A stretch of 64,000 nt of DNA from Euptelea pleiosperma (GCA_035048495.1 CM068544.1:51759393-51823392), one strand, 5' to 3'. Shown: positions 50,170 through 63,928, counted from the first letter of the stretch. Numbers and translations: made by a program. The notes: generated from the sequence alone by a model not told the origin.

Positions 50170-53100
50170 GTGAATTTTCTTCAATCCTAATATCCTTACT
50201 CTTGCAGCACAGTCGACCAGTTCCTCTTTTTTTTTTCAAAGTATCTATTTTGGTTACTCCAAAATTGTTTAAGAACATTTTAGGAGGCAGGTGTCTCTCT
50301 AATCTTCTAGATTTCTAACTGCTTTTATGTAAAATTTGCATAAAATTATTAAAGGAGTGCAGAAATCAATTCCCTGAAGCACAGCGTGTACTCCCTTGTT
50401 GATGGTAACTATGAAAACGAGCTGAGGGTGGTAGAGTTGAGATGGTCTACCTTAGGGGTCTGCTTTGTTGTTTTGAAGCGGTGTCCGGTTTCCACATCAA
50501 CTTAGCGAAGTATGAAGTCTATGGGATTGGCGGGGCTGAGGGGGTGAGTGTTATAGCTTCCATCTTGCATTGCCGGATTGGGACCTTGTCCGCCATGTAT
50601 CTTGGGTTACCTTTAGGGGCTAGCAACAATAGCAAGGCCATTTGGGATCCTGTGTTAGAGCGCTTGGAGGGTCGGCTCTCAAGGTGGAAAGCTAAATACT
50701 TGTCCAAAGGGGGTAGGCTGGTGCTTATCAAGAGTACGCTTTCTAGTTTGCCGCTCTATTGCATGTCTCTCTTTGCGATTTTCGTGAGTGTAGAGAAAAA
50801 GATTGTGCAGGTTATGAGGAACTTTCTTTGGAGTGGGTCTAGAGATGGCTGTAAACTTAGCCTTGTTGGTTGGAAAGTTGTCACGAGACCTAGAGAGAAA
50901 GGTAGGCTAGGAATTAGGAAACTTAGATGTACGTGTGAAGCATTGAGAGACAAATGACTTTGGAGATATGGTTCGGAGAGGGATAGTCTGTGGCGATCGC
51001 GAATTCACGGGGAGGTATGGGGATAGCATGGTGGGTTGGGTCAGTAAGGTGCCTAGAGGGCCGTACGGTTGTGGGGTTTTGGAGAAGGATTATGAAAGGG
51101 CTGCAAAAGTTTGAGGAAGGGGTTGTTTTCAAAATGGGTAAAGGCAACAGAGTGTTGTTTTGGAAAGATCCTGGTGTACTGAGTCTAGGATAGAGGCTGA
51201 GTTTCATGACCTTTATACTATCTCTAGTAAGAAATTGGTCTCTGTTTGCGAGATGCAGGTGACAGGGGATGATTTACTAGCTTGGGATTTTGGCTTTCGG
51301 AGGAATCTCAATTTTAGGGAATCGTTTGCAAGTGGCGAATCTCCTTATGAAAGTGGGGGATACACCCTCTCTTAGACAGGCAAAAGACGTTAGGTGGTGG
51401 AACCATGACAGTAAAGGTAAATTCTTTGTGCGCTCTTTCTATGAGGCATTAGAAGATTATGAGGACGTAGAGTTCCCCATGGCTACAGTGTGGGGCAGAG
51501 CTCCTTCCAAAGTTCGATTCCTATAGTGGTGCGTGATTCATGATAAAGTTCAGACCATGGATTTCCTATAGTGGAGAAGCATAGGAGTGATTGATCATTG
51601 CCCCATGTGTCTAGAGAGTGGGGAATCTAACCATCTCTTTCTTCATTGTAGAGTGGTGTGGTTGGCTTGGTCTGAGCTTTGCAGAGATTTTGGCTTCAGC
51701 TGGGCGACTCCTTCGATTAAAGATTTGTTTTTAGCTTGGCATTGTAAGGTGTTTGGTGACCCCGAGAAGAGATTGTGGACCTTGACTCTATTGACTATCA
51801 TTTGGGGAATCTAGAAGGAGAGCAATAGTAGAGTTTTTGAGGGAAAGTGTTCATCCCTTGAAGCTATCATGATAGAAATTAGAGGTCTCATTTTCTTATG
51901 GGTCAAATTGTATGAGGAGGGAAGGAGCGTCAGATTCGAGAAGATTGTGTTTAGTTTCCTTAGTTTTGAGATTTAGGCCCTTATGGGGTTGCGGGGTAGT
52001 GGTGTGCTGTTTGTGTTTGTTTATGTTCCCATTGGCTTCGCAGGCCTTCTCGGCCTCCAAGTTCCTTAATAAATTTCCTTTTTCTATAAAAAAAAGTGAA
52101 AGCATGAAAATAATTAGTAATTTTAAAGTGCCCAACTTCTTTATTAATTATTTAGGTTCATTATGAGATTCAATATTCAAATTGTCATTTGTATTGTTTT
52201 GCAGTCGCCGCGTTGCGCGCTATCCGTCGTAGTTTAATTGATCCTATGGAGTTTCTTACTAGTTGGAATGAGGGAGATCCATGTAAATCGAGCTGGATTG
52301 GAGTTTTCTGCAACACTACAATAGGGAGTGATGGGTTCCTACATGTTAAAGAATTGTATGTCTACAATACTGCTTGTTTACATTTTCCATTTATTTTATA
52401 TACATTTTTTCTGGCTTGTTTTCTTGTTGCTATTACTCTATAGGGGTGCAAGTATGTTATTCTTAAATTGCGCCACAAGAACCTTTTGCCTTAGTCCATT
52501 TCACTTGTCCAATTGAATTTGAATTGTTTTGCATCAAAATTTAAGCTTGCTTTGCACTTGGATGGTCTTCTTGTGTAACTAAAGATGTCTTAATTTTATA
52601 GCCTACTTGATAACTGTAAATTAGGTTAGCGCTTTGAGAAGAAAGGAATAAGAGTTGAGATAAGAGGAGAAGTTGAGCACTTATCAAAAAAAAAAAAGAG
52701 GAGAAGTTGAGCTAGCTTAATGTCCTAGTCGACTCCCTACAATATTATATTATTGAAGACTTTCAAAAAGACAGTAACACTCTTACACATCTAGCACATT
52801 ACAAATAACTCTTCTAACACTTCCCCTCAAGCTAGAGAGTAAATATTGAGTAACTCTAGCTTGGAATAAATGTAATCCATGCGACTCTTAAAAAGGGCTT
52901 TAGTGAACAAATCTACTACCTGATCTTCAGACTTCACTTATAAAGTATAAATATCGTCACACACGACCTTGTCTTTAATAAAGTGACAATCCACCTTAAT
53001 ATGTTTTGTTCTTTCATGAAATATTGGGTTAACACCTTTATGGATAGCTGCTTGATTATCGCAATGCAACTTCTTCGGAGAATCCACATCAATAGCCAAC

Positions 53101-56100
53101 TCTTGAAGGAGGTGTTTCAACCAAGGTTTAAAGGAGGCCGTTTTAACGGTTAAACGGATTGGGGGTGTTATCGTTTAAACGGCTGTTAAAAGGGATTGAA
53201 ACGGCCAGGGGCAAAAATGGAAAAAAAAATAGAATTTAACGGAATTAAATGAATTTTAACTGAAAAAAACGGAAAAATGGTGTTGAAATTCAAATTTTGA
53301 AAATTAAAATTTGAAAATAAAAAAAACGTAATTTAATTGATTTAATGGCTGTTTTTTTCACAATTTTTTTCAGAATTTAACGGTTGTTTTAACGATTTTA
53401 ACGGCCGTTAAAACAAAAAAACGGCTGTTAAATTCAAAAACGTTAAAACGTGTTTAAACGGTTTTAATGGAAACGGGCTTGGGGTGTTACTGTTTAAACG
53501 GCCGTTAAAACCATTTAAACGGCCGTTTTTAAAGCCATGGTCTCAACCACGTACCTCGCAAGTGGTACGAGCCATTGCTCTATATTTAGCTTCTGCACTC
53601 GAACGAGCAACCACATATTGCTTTTTTACTTTTTCAAGTCACTAGATTGTCGCCTAGGATAGTGCAAAAACCTGTAGTAGACCTTCTATCAGAAGGAGAA
53701 CCAGCTCAATCAGTATCTATAACCTACATCACGAAGATGTCCATTAGACCTGTATAACAATCCACGGGCAGGAGTGCCCTTCAAGTATCTCATTACTCGA
53801 GCAACTGCCTACCAATGTGGAACTCGTGGTGGCTACATAAACTGGCTCACCTTGTTAACGGCAAAGGAAATATATGGTTGAGTGATAGTCAAGTAATTCA
53901 ATTTACCAACTAATCTCCGATATTTACCTGGATCATCAAAAAATTCCCCCGATCGACTACAAAATTGGATTAGGATCCACAGGAGTATCAACTACTCTTG
54001 ATCCCGTTAAACCTTTTTCATCAAGAAAGTCCAAAGCATACTTCTTCTGAGATAAACTGATCACACAACTTGATCTCGCACCTTCATTCCCTGGGATTTT
54101 CGAAGCCTTCCTAGGTCTTTGTTGTGTTGCACACCTTATTGTTTTCATGTGTCGGACACATGCCGACACACCTTTTCAAATTAAATTCAATTTATTAAAA
54201 AATTTTGTTTTCAACTATTATTTGTACGCGGTTTATGTGATTTTAATGTATATCAGCTTAATCTAAATACATTCTTTCTATCTTGCATACTTAACATGGA
54301 GTATCTTTTAGCATAAAGAATGAACTGTATAGACGTGTCAACATATTGGGTTTGTGGGGGGTCAGCGTGTCTGACACTCCGTATCCGTGTTGGACACCGA
54401 CTCACGTGTCTGACACTCCATATCCGTGTTGGACACCGACTCACGTGTCTGTGTCCTTGTTACATAGGTGAGTGTTGATACCCGGGTTAAGACCTTTCTT
54501 CACCCACTAACTTGCTTGCCTACCTGGTCTTATCTTTGGCTTCAGTGCTTGATTTGTCAACAGTAAAATGTCTCTTAATCTTGAGAGAATCTAGGAGTTG
54601 AACTTTGATTTAAAACATATGAGACCAGTACACTTTTTGCATAGATAATAGAAGAGTATAACAATGTTGCATGGAACGGACATGGGAGTCGGAATCCAAT
54701 GTGCAGCTAGGAGTCACACTTGTCAAGCCAAAAAAATCCTGGCCATCACTAATTGCGATTGTCGGAATCTGACACGGGCTTGTCTGCTCAGGAAAAGACC
54801 AAATGAAAAAGATAATCAATTGGAGAACATTCATTTAGAGTCAATGCAGCGAATCTTGGATTACGGGAACAAATGGCAATATTTGGGCCTGTTATCGCCA
54901 GATCATTTGTCCCTTTATGAACTAATGACATGCCATAAAATAAGAAAATACGCCGCTAAAGTGATTGTACTGAGATTGAGTTGAAATGGAGAGTTCTTTT
55001 TAGTCATCTTGGCACTTTCTTACACTCGTTTGGTCAGGGTTGGAACTATTATTAAAATAATCAGTGACTGTTGTGCTGAATTATTACACATGTACCACTT
55101 TGCGATGTGATGCTTTACCAATGTGGTTACTATTAGTATCAGTTCAATTTTATAGGTTTTGAATTGCTAATTTGTTGTCATATGGACAAGTTATGTAGCT
55201 ATTATTTGTTTTATATATTTTTTTTGGGAGTTTTTTGTTTTATATTTTGTTGTGTTATATTTTTACAGGCAGATGATGAATATGAATCTCTCTGGAAGTT
55301 TAGCTCCTGAGCTTGGGCAACTATCTGAGATGAAAATATTGTGAGTCTCAGCATAGTTTAATGCAAAAGTAACAAAGTGTAGTTAGAAACTCCTTACTCG
55401 GAAACTATAGATTACTTTTTGCATTTCACAAATTATTATGACCACTTCTTCGCCATTTAACAGCGGCAAACAATCTCCTGTGATACTGATGCATTCTTCT
55501 TTTTTTTTGTTTTTTCCTTTGGAAGAGATTTCATGTGGAACAACATAAGTGGCAATATACCGAAGGAGATAGGCAATATTACGTCTTTGGAACTACTGTA
55601 AGCTGAATCTAGACCATATTAGACTTGGTAAAATGTATCCTTGTATGTTGCTAGGTTTTAAATATATGCATCTATCTGTTACTAACAAATGTTGATCATT
55701 TAACTCCATCTTGAACGATCATCTAACTCCATCTTGAACGTTCAAATTGAGTGTGGGAGTATAATAAATGATCTTCAGTTTTGGTTACTATTTGCTAATT
55801 CGATTTATTTATTCTCAATGGAAATGTTTCTGCAGCTAGAATAGGACGGGCTCAATGGTCTCGAAATGGATACATCTTCGATATACCACCACATTGCTCA
55901 ATATGCGTCATTTATATGCCCCATATAATTTGATTTACTACAAAATGATGTTCAATGAAAAAAAGCACATAATGGTCCAAAAAAAATGAATCAATTTTTT
56001 TTACAACATAATGCCATATTGTATATCAATGTGATACACCTTGATATGCCCCCTGGTATATTGAAATTTCTGTCGGTAAGGCCTTGGTGAATGTGTCATA

Positions 56101-59100
56101 TTGATATCCCTAACTGGATTCGTATCAATGGGTATTGAGCTATACTTTAAACCATAATTGAAAAATGGATCTGATGCACTTGTTGGTGTATTTATTTAGT
56201 ATAGACATGCGTGTAGGGGTATGTATGTTATTTCTTATTTATTTTGTCTGTTCTTATTATTGGCTCTTGGGATACTTGTAATTTGTGTGTCAAACCAAAG
56301 TAAATGTAAGCAATTTAGGGATATACTAAGGAAGTGCATTTTCTCTCCCCTATTTCTCACGCGTCATTTCTTCTTCTTCACTTCTCTTTTCCTTATTTTC
56401 CTCCTTTGTTGTTGGTATGCTGAAACCCTAGATAAACCTACATGGTAGTAGAGCAGGATTGATGTCCGCAATTTTCTATGGTTTGTCTAGGGTTCATCAT
56501 TTAGTTGTCCAGTACCGATGAATAATACTTGATGAATAGTGATGATGAACAGTATCGATCACAGGCTACTCTAGTTGCAGTTGTAGTGCACTGTTGAGTA
56601 TTGTGTTTGTAGTTTGATCCACACGACTGAAGTTGTCGGAATCATTCATAAGTGATTTATTCTGGTTATATATATATATATGGTAATCATGGAGGATAAA
56701 ACCCTCAAAATCTGTATGTCAAATACTTTCAGATGACCTCTGTAAATTTAAGTGGGAGATTAGATTATTTGCAATGGTCGATTGTTTTCATATTTGCAAT
56801 ATTCTTTCTAAACTTCTAGTTGCTTTTGTTATATGATTTTCTTAACCCTCGGAGTTAAATTTCTTTTTCTTTGTGGTGTTGATCTTATCATTTTACTTTT
56901 TCTGTCAGAGCCTTAATTGTACTGTTCTTGGGAAACTGCCTTCCATGTTCAGGGTTTCTCAGTTACAATGGACATGCTTGGAGGATTATTCATCATTTTT
57001 CCACTTAATTATTTATGTTCTGACTTGGAATTTTTGGTCTGAGTCGTCTGACTCTGTTTGCTATTCTTTATCAGGGTCTTGAATGGAAACCAACTATCAG
57101 GCTCTTTACCAGATGAGATTGGTTATCTTTTTAACTTAAATAGACTCCAAATAGACCAGAACCATATATCAGGACCAATACCAAAATCATTTGCCAACTT
57201 GAACAAGATTCAACACTTGTGAGTGGCTTTTAAGACACAAATGTTTCTTTTAGTTGCAACTATCTTGCTTGGATTTTATTTGCATTTATATTATTTTCTA
57301 CAGCCACATGAACAATAATTCCATCAGTGGCCAACTTCCCCCGGAGCTTTCTACATTACAAAGCCTTGTTCACTTGTAAGTTCAGTTAACGATGGCTCCT
57401 GTTCATACTTACAATTTGCTGTTTGGTTCTAATTTCAGTTATTCCATACCGCTAGACTGTTACTAGTCTTTGAGCGTATGTAAGTTACTTTGTTATTAAC
57501 GAGGACAGTGAATGTTTGCAGCCTTGTGGACAGTAACAACTTATCTGGGTATCTTCCACCAGAGTTTTCTGACATCCCCAACTTGCGCATACTGTATTTT
57601 CTCTCATCCTTGCACTGATCTTATGCTCATTTACTTTCACTCAATATATTTTCTTCATTTTGTTGATTAGTTATCAAATACCTCCGCAAGGTTCTTACAG
57701 ATACTGTTTACATGGTTTAAAGTTTCGGTCTCGAGGTACGTCTTGTTCAGTTGAAAAACTGAGACAGTACAAGACAATGGCAAGACAAACACCCAATGTT
57801 TCGTTTCAATCACCCCTGAGCCTGGGACTTCTTTGCCAAGATTTGGAGGCGAACGAAACTTTGAACCATGACTTTCTCCTCGATGAGTTTTACTTCTTGC
57901 GGTTGACTAAATAAATGGTTTGTCAGTGAATGTATCTTTAGGTGTGGACCTTTTAAGATTGAAAATTTGATATTGAGATTAATAAGAGTTTGTCCATGAG
58001 ATGAAGCTGTAGGTATGCTTATGTAGTTGCAGTGGTTTACTGTGTGGGATTATGGGAAGGAAAAGGAAAATCTTAGTCCGTCCTCTATATATTTGCATTC
58101 TTTCCCTAATTCCCCCCCGGTAGATCATTAATTTTATGAAAAACATCCATCTTTGAGTCATACTTGGAACTGTATATTACTTGTAATTTTTTGGCTAATG
58201 TCTTCTAAATTTCTTTTATATTTTTCTTTATCCACAGTCAACTTGATAATAACCACTTTGATGGGAGTGAAATTCCAGCTTCTTATGGCAACATGTCGAA
58301 ACTGTGGAAATTGTAAGTTCAATTTTCAAGCAATGTACATCTATCATCTTTTTTGTTAAATTTGAGGTTCAAGCTAACTTCAAACTTGAGTGTCTTCAGA
58401 AAAGAATGTGTGTAGAGAGTCTAGGCCTTGCCTGTACCCTAGAGAGATTGAGATTGATGTTTCCTTTGTCATTAACATGCTTGAAATTAGGCTTTTATAC
58501 GATTATGTTGCTGTCATAATTGATTATGGCCATTTTATAGCCATTCCTTCACATTCTTAGAATCATTAAATGCTTTTGAGATATGATTATCCAAATATAC
58601 ACTTGCACTGTTGCACACATGTTCCAACCATGTGCTTGTAATGAGTGGTTATAGTTCTGTTTTGTGTGACCTTGCAGGAGTCTTAGGAATAGCGGTTTGC
58701 AAGGAGGTGTTCCTGATTTTAGCAGGATTGCAAGCCTTCACTATTTGTAAGTGTATGAGTATTGTTGGAGAATTCTTCAGGTGCTAATATGAACCTTAGA
58801 AGGCAGCAACCACTCTTTTCATTTTACTAAATTTTTGCAGTTACTTTCATTTCATGGTTATCATTTCTAACTTCTTACTCGTATTTGTTACAGAGATCTT
58901 AGCCGGAATCAGCTCACTGGATCCATACCATCAAACGAGCTTTCTGATAATATCACTACTATGTATGAATTACTGAATAAACTTGCACTTGCTAAATCAT
59001 TCACCAACTTCATCTTCCATTTGCTTTCACAGAATCCCTTTCAATTTATTGATCTTTAAATAACTCCATGAATGCCTCTACGATACTCCATTATCTTCTG

Positions 59101-62100
59101 GAATCTCATTCTGAATTTCAAACTATGATATCACTGATCTACTTGACTTTAGCGCGATTAAAAATTTATTGTGTCTACAAATGTTTGCAGCGATCTGTCA
59201 AACAACAATCTTAATGGACCTATCCCCTCCAATTTCTCGCGTCTTCCTAATCTGCAGAGATTGTGAGTATCACTACACATTTCCTTTTTCTTTCTTCATT
59301 TAAGAATTGGCATGTGTAAGCTGTTATAATTTTCCGATTACTTTAAAGAAGCTGCAGTAATGCTCTTAATCTTTGAACTTCAGTTTGCTGGTTCAATTTC
59401 CTACAGATTGGTTGAATAATATGCTCTTATTCGCTGACATATCATATTTTTTGGTTGAAGTTAATAATGCACATGGATTCTGTCAAGTAATGTGAACAAG
59501 TGTACCAGATAAGATTGTGTAACACCTTTTTGTATTACAGGTCACTAGAGAGCAATCTGCTGAATGGTTCTGTTCCTTACTTCATTTGGCATAATATGAC
59601 GTTTAGTGCAACTTCAAGACTTACCTTGTAAGACCTGTATTCAGCAACTCTGCAAAAAGGTTCCTTGGTTTGGTTTGGCATGCTATGGAGATCTACAAAA
59701 GATCACTGCTAGATTTTGTTCCTAATGTCTAGCTTTTACAAGTTCATTAAGATGAGCATCTTGCTTACTTTTTTTTACGTGCACTTTGAATTTGTAGGAA
59801 TTTCCAGAACAATTCACTCTCGGATATTTCAGGTGGTCTTAATCTTCCTGCAAACATCACTCTGAGGTATGCTCTCTTAAGATGTGCTATAGCATTAGTG
59901 CAGTCCCATCTTCTAGGCTTTCATCATCCTTTGCATTTAGTACATTTGATGTTTGATTATTAGAAATAAAATGAATGAAGAATGCTTTAAACCTCTCTTT
60001 CTCTCTAATGTTTTAATATTGTTACAATGTTCATTGTGGTGGTGCAAGTGTTGACAACCACTTTACTCTAAAAGCTTAAGCTATTAGAGGGAGGCTTAAC
60101 AATGTATATCAAAGGATCCCCGGCACACACACGGACTGCTTGAGTCCAACGTACACGCACAACAAACGGATCACTACTCCTTGTATCAAGTCAGTGAATT
60201 AGTTGGAGGATGTTCTTACAAAGGCCTTGCCTAGGAGTTCCTTTTCTACTCTATGTACCAAGCTAGGCATGGTTGATTTGTATGCTCCAGCTTGAGGGGG
60301 AGTGTTGGAGTTGTTAGTTTATTTTGTTATGTATATGGGCTTTATGTAAAGTGTTGGGCCCATAAGCTCTACTAATGTAAACGGGCCACAACACTTAAGT
60401 GAACGATATATATATCACAATGAAGCCGAAGAAACCCTAGTTTGTCTCTTTTCATCTCTTATCTTCTCTCCTCTTACCCTAGATTCACATATTTCACAAA
60501 AGGATTAGGAGAGAAGAGAAGAGAATAAGAGAAGAGAGAAGAGAGAAGAGAGAAGAGAGAAGAGAGAAGAGGAGAAGAGAGAAGAATTGAGGAGGGAAAA
60601 TCATATATATTATATGGAGCATGATTTTCCACATATTTATATTAATGAGGTGAAAGACAAAGAAATACCAAAATTACCTTGTTACCCCAAGTTAAAATAA
60701 ACAAGGAAAATAAAGACAACCAACAATTTCATCCCTTGGCATTTATTTTTTCGATAACTCAAAAATAGCAAGGTTTTTGTGAACTTTATTAGTTGCACTC
60801 CTATTTTATAGAACATGGTTTAGATAGGTATCTTAGCATATAGTTTTTTTTATTTTTTATTTTTTATTTATTTTTATGACCTGAAACAATAATGTTTGTT
60901 CTAAGACCTTCAGGTACTCTGTTAAGACCCAAACCAATACACCAAAAGCACCTAGGTGATAGAGGTGCGGAAAGTTTTAAGTCTTAACCTTTAGGATCGT
61001 AACATTCCACCATGCTTCTAAGGCCAACGTCCACGGTGGCCCACTCTGAGGTGGCTTTCACTCTTGTACTATTATTTTCTCACTTTTTGTTAGCGAGCCC
61101 CTGGCACCCCTCTTTTCTCTTTTATGAGTGAGCCCCCAAGTAACCCTTTCCTTAGGTCGCCCCTCCCGTGATTTGAAACCATGATGTGGGGTTGGCTCCG
61201 ATACCAAATGTTAATACCCAAACCAATACACCACAATCACCTAGGTGATAGAGGCGCGGAAAGTTTAGGTCTTAAACCTTTTGGATCATAACACACTCCT
61301 CTTACTGTTCTTCAAGCACTTTGGTACCAGGTTTTGTCATTTGCATGCTCATAATGAAATTCATTTTCTCATTTGCTTTCAGCTTTAAGGGCTGCTTGTA
61401 AATCACAAAAACGTAGAACTAGTTTGTAATCAAACTGAAATATAATTGTTTAAAAATTTTAAATGGAGGACTGCCTCCAATTTTTACTTTTTTTTTTTTT
61501 TCAAGTTTTGTTGGTTGTCGCAGGCTCACAGCCTTTAGTTTAATTAACTTAAAATGCCCTGTATGTTCAGGCTTCAAGGGAATCCTGTTTGTACCGATAC
61601 CAACCAACTCAATCTAAGCCAGTTCTGCGGATCTGAAACTGGAGGCAATGATGCATCTGGAAGCTCAACCAACTCTACTATTGATTGTCTTATTCAGTCA
61701 TGTCCTGTGGAAAATTTCTTTGAATATGTGCCTGCATCTCCGGTTCAATGCTTTTGCGCCGCCCCTTTAAGAGTTGGATATCGGTTAAAAAGTCCTTGCA
61801 TCTCAGATTTTCCTCCATATAAAGAGTCATTTGAGGTGTACCTAACCACTGCTCTCAAGTTGTCTCTTTATCAGTTATTCATCGATTCATTCATCTGGGA
61901 AGAAGGTCCTAGGCTAAGGATGCATTTGAAGTTTTTTCCTTTGTATGATAATCGTACTAATACATTTAATAAAAGTGAGGTTCAACGAATTAGACAGATA
62001 ATTACTTCATGGAAGCTTACTAGTAATGATACCTTTGGACCATATGAGCTGCTCAACTTCACTCTCGCGGGACCTTATTCAAATCGTAAGTCTTCTAGAC

Positions 62101-63928
62101 CCTATCTTTTTTAAAAGTTCAAACTGTGAACGTAATATTTATAGCTTTATCTGGAACACCGAAACCTTTGAAGCTGTAAATTTGATCAAGAAAAATTGAC
62201 ATTCCCCTATTTCTTTACACTACAAATAGTTTATGGGCTGAATATATAAGGTACAGTTTGGACTTGCAGCATAAACACACTTGGCATCAGTTCTTTTATA
62301 AAAAGATGCTGGAACTCACAACTATCATTGTCACACAACCATAGTTAGAGATATGTTGAGGGTGAAGGGAATAATCCAACTGCAATTAGGATTGTCAAGG
62401 AGCTGGACCAAGGTCTATACAATCCTGGCCTGTAATCTTGGGTCTAGGCCCTATTCTGGGTGATGCAAAAGCACCCAATCCAGGGTGATTCAATTTTGAA
62501 GCCCAGGTCAGGCTGGCTGCCTATTTGGGCCAGGCTTAAGGCCACATTATGCCCAATAACAAGGCTGCTAAGTCCATCAATTGGAACTAAATTTTAATTA
62601 TCTAAACTGCTAATATGTAATACACTGTCTGCGTAGTACACAAAATTTTAATTATCTAAACTGCTAATATGTAATACACTGTCTGCGTAGTACACAAGTA
62701 CCCTATCCGCATGGTGTACTATACCCTTGCGTCCTGTAACCCAACATAGGCGATGGATAGGGTGCTCGTGAACTTTACTCAGTGCAGTATTTTAAATATA
62801 AACCCTTACTGAACTATTTTTATTGAAATGTCTTAGAATCATTTTCAACATACTAGGTCCTGCCTGGCCTGTTTGGATCATGAGCCTAAAATAGCAAGCC
62901 AAAACTTCAGCCCATCCCATTGGTTGCCTTAACTACCATGTTCCATTGGAGGGAGTTTTAATGCAACAGTATTGTTCAGCGTATACAATACGATATGCTG
63001 AAAATCACAGATTTGTTTGAATACACATTGATATATTAGACTATGTTTTGTTGCATAAAAAAACATAAAAAACATGATGTTAAAGCAAGTGGACTACCCT
63101 CACTACCATATATACAAAGATCACACTTTTGTTCACTAATATGCATATATGATCTAAAAATATTATGTTTAGTGGAATAATACTACCTTTTGCAACACAT
63201 TTATGATTGGTAAGTTAAACCCATAAGGTACAATACTTTAAACTATAATTGAAGGTAAGAGATGGGAGTAAGTTGGGGGTTTACTCTAGGAAGTGGTATT
63301 AAAGAGTTCCATCTAGGGCATCTATGGTCTCTTCTGTTTCAGTATTTGAGAAGTATGGGGAATTATTTATCACAAACCACAATAACCTTTCCTTGAAATA
63401 AAGCATCGCACTCATAATTTCACTGCTATAGCCATATAATAATTATGTGCTGTCAGGGAATTGTGTCATTAATTTAAAGTGATGGACATTTTTTCACTAA
63501 ATATGTTAAGGTCCCTGCACTAATAGTACGTACAATATCAGGGATAAGTCACTTACCGAGTCAGTGGAAATTTTGTTGCTTGTAGGAGACTACATGGATA
63601 TTGTTGTTCTTTTTGTCACTTCATGCCCTTTTCAAAAGATGGCTTCTTCATTTCAGAACTATGTCGATTTTATTATGTTTCATGTGAAATTGAGTGTTGC
63701 TATTCATTTTGTCACGAAGTAATCTGGTTCAAATTTGTAACATGGTCTTGATTCCTATTATTGACGCAGTGATTCTCGAGTCTCCAAAGTCGAGGAAAAG
63801 CAAGGCTGCTATAGCTGGCATTGTATTGGGGGCCATTGCTTGTGCAATTGCAACATCTTCTTTCGTTGCAATTCTTATTCGGAGAAGACATTCTAGATTT
63901 GGACATACTATTTCAAGAAAACATTTAC
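50076..63928 (+). CDS. LRR receptor-like protein kinase, LRR-VIII-1 type (gene B, partial: runs off the window)
   Basis: Exons: 50076-50169, 52205-52355, 55269-55340, 55526-55597, 57075-57218, 57304-57375, 57522-57593, 58238-58312, 58678-58746, 58894-58962, 59191-59262, 59541-59627, 59798-59866, 61571-62085, 63770-63928. Every exon length equals that of gene A, and all splice sites and phases are intact through residue 597. It encodes the signal peptide, LRRs, cysteine-rich region and membrane helix; the kinase exons lie beyond 64000. The gene looks functional so far. It is about 97% identical to A in coding sequence, with differences mostly amino-acid changing. Introns 2 and 4 are shorter because Copia1 and one MITE are absent. 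Confidence 0.92.
50419..52095 (+). mobile_element. L1-type LINE in intron 1 of gene B, with A-rich tail
   Basis: It is the same insertion as in gene A and about equally decayed. It keeps the 3' end: cttaataaatttcc followed by an eight-A run at about 52088-52095. Then comes gtgaaagc, which resembles the gene A sequence before the element (atgaaagc), a probable target duplication. Confidence 0.88.
52205..52355 (+). CDS. Gene B exon 2: LRR N-terminal cap
   Basis: [20 protein letters not shown] and the rest of the cap. The changes H/R, L/M, I/F, I/T and Y/F relative to gene A are nearly all replacement changes. Confidence 0.9.
52630..54130 (-). mobile_element. Reverse Copia 3' fragment in intron 2 of gene B, split by a MITE
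   Basis: It is the same insertion as at 3255-4740. The RT part is slightly better preserved here: [15 protein letters not shown] and DTPVDPNP can be read at 53957-54169 (minus). The RNase H tail is at 52938-53120 (minus). Confidence 0.8.
53123..53539 (-). mobile_element. MULE-like MITE in intron 2 of gene B
   Basis: It is orthologous to 3763-4151. The target duplication is gtttcaacc on the left and gtctcaacc on the right, one substitution. It is longer than the gene A copy by small internal differences. Confidence 0.75.
54285..54296 (+). other. Site without Copia1 in gene B
   Basis: The sequence passes from gcatac directly to ttaacatgg where gene A has the 5.7-kb Copia1 and eight extra bases. 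This is either the empty site or a deletion scar. Confidence 0.7.
55269..59866 (+). CDS. Gene B exons 3-13: leucine-rich repeats
   Basis: Exon lengths and phases are identical to gene A. About ten residues differ, including I/M in exon 3, K/Q in exon 5, R/H in exon 8, K/E in exon 10, N/D and S/P in exon 11, three changes in exon 12 and D/N in exon 13. Exons 6, 7 and 9 appear unchanged. Confidence 0.92.
55695..55742 (+). repeat. 23-bp tandem duplication in intron 4 of gene B
   Basis: gatcat(t/c)taactccatcttgaac occurs twice in a row; gene A has one copy. Confidence 0.8.
56725..56733 (+). other. Empty site of the intron-4 MITE in gene B
   Basis: A single actttcaga stands where gene A has the MITE flanked by two near-copies of this 9-mer. 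Confidence 0.85.
60115..60725 (+). mobile_element. Copia 3' end and LTR (TGTTGG...CCAACA) in intron 13 of gene B
   Basis: The LTR spans 60303-60725 with perfect TGTTGG/CCAACA ends. The GA-rich tract at about 60505-60595 contains several extra gagaaga units relative to gene A. Confidence 0.8.
60920..61294 (-). mobile_element. TRIM in intron 13 of gene B
   Basis: It is orthologous to 17497-17879, with the same terminal repeats, primer site and tactc/cactc flanks. It has small deletions in the internal region. Confidence 0.85.
61571..62085 (+). CDS. Gene B exon 14: cysteine-rich juxtamembrane region
   Basis: All cysteines of the gene A region are kept (CGSETGG, CLIQSC, CFC, SPC). Thirteen residues differ, clustered in the second half ([18 protein letters not shown] against QMFTSWMLAGNDTFGPSE). 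Confidence 0.92.
62086..63769 (+). other. Intron 14 of gene B
   Basis: It is like that of gene A except for a 54-bp tandem duplication (about 62589-62696). No exon or element is recognised. Confidence 0.6.
62589..62696 (+). repeat. 54-bp tandem duplication in intron 14 of gene B
   Basis: The unit running from aaattttaattatctaaac to gcgtagtacac is present twice head to tail. Gene A has a single unit. Confidence 0.85.
63770..63928 (+). CDS. Gene B exon 15: transmembrane helix
   Basis: The same helix as in gene A, with I/K before it and G/R after it. The donor gtaagt is intact; the following intron continues past the window end. Confidence 0.92.

Noticed and set aside
61419..61607. Minus-strand frame across the exon 14 acceptor of gene B
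   Set aside because: A shadow of the real exon and the adjoining poly-T tract.
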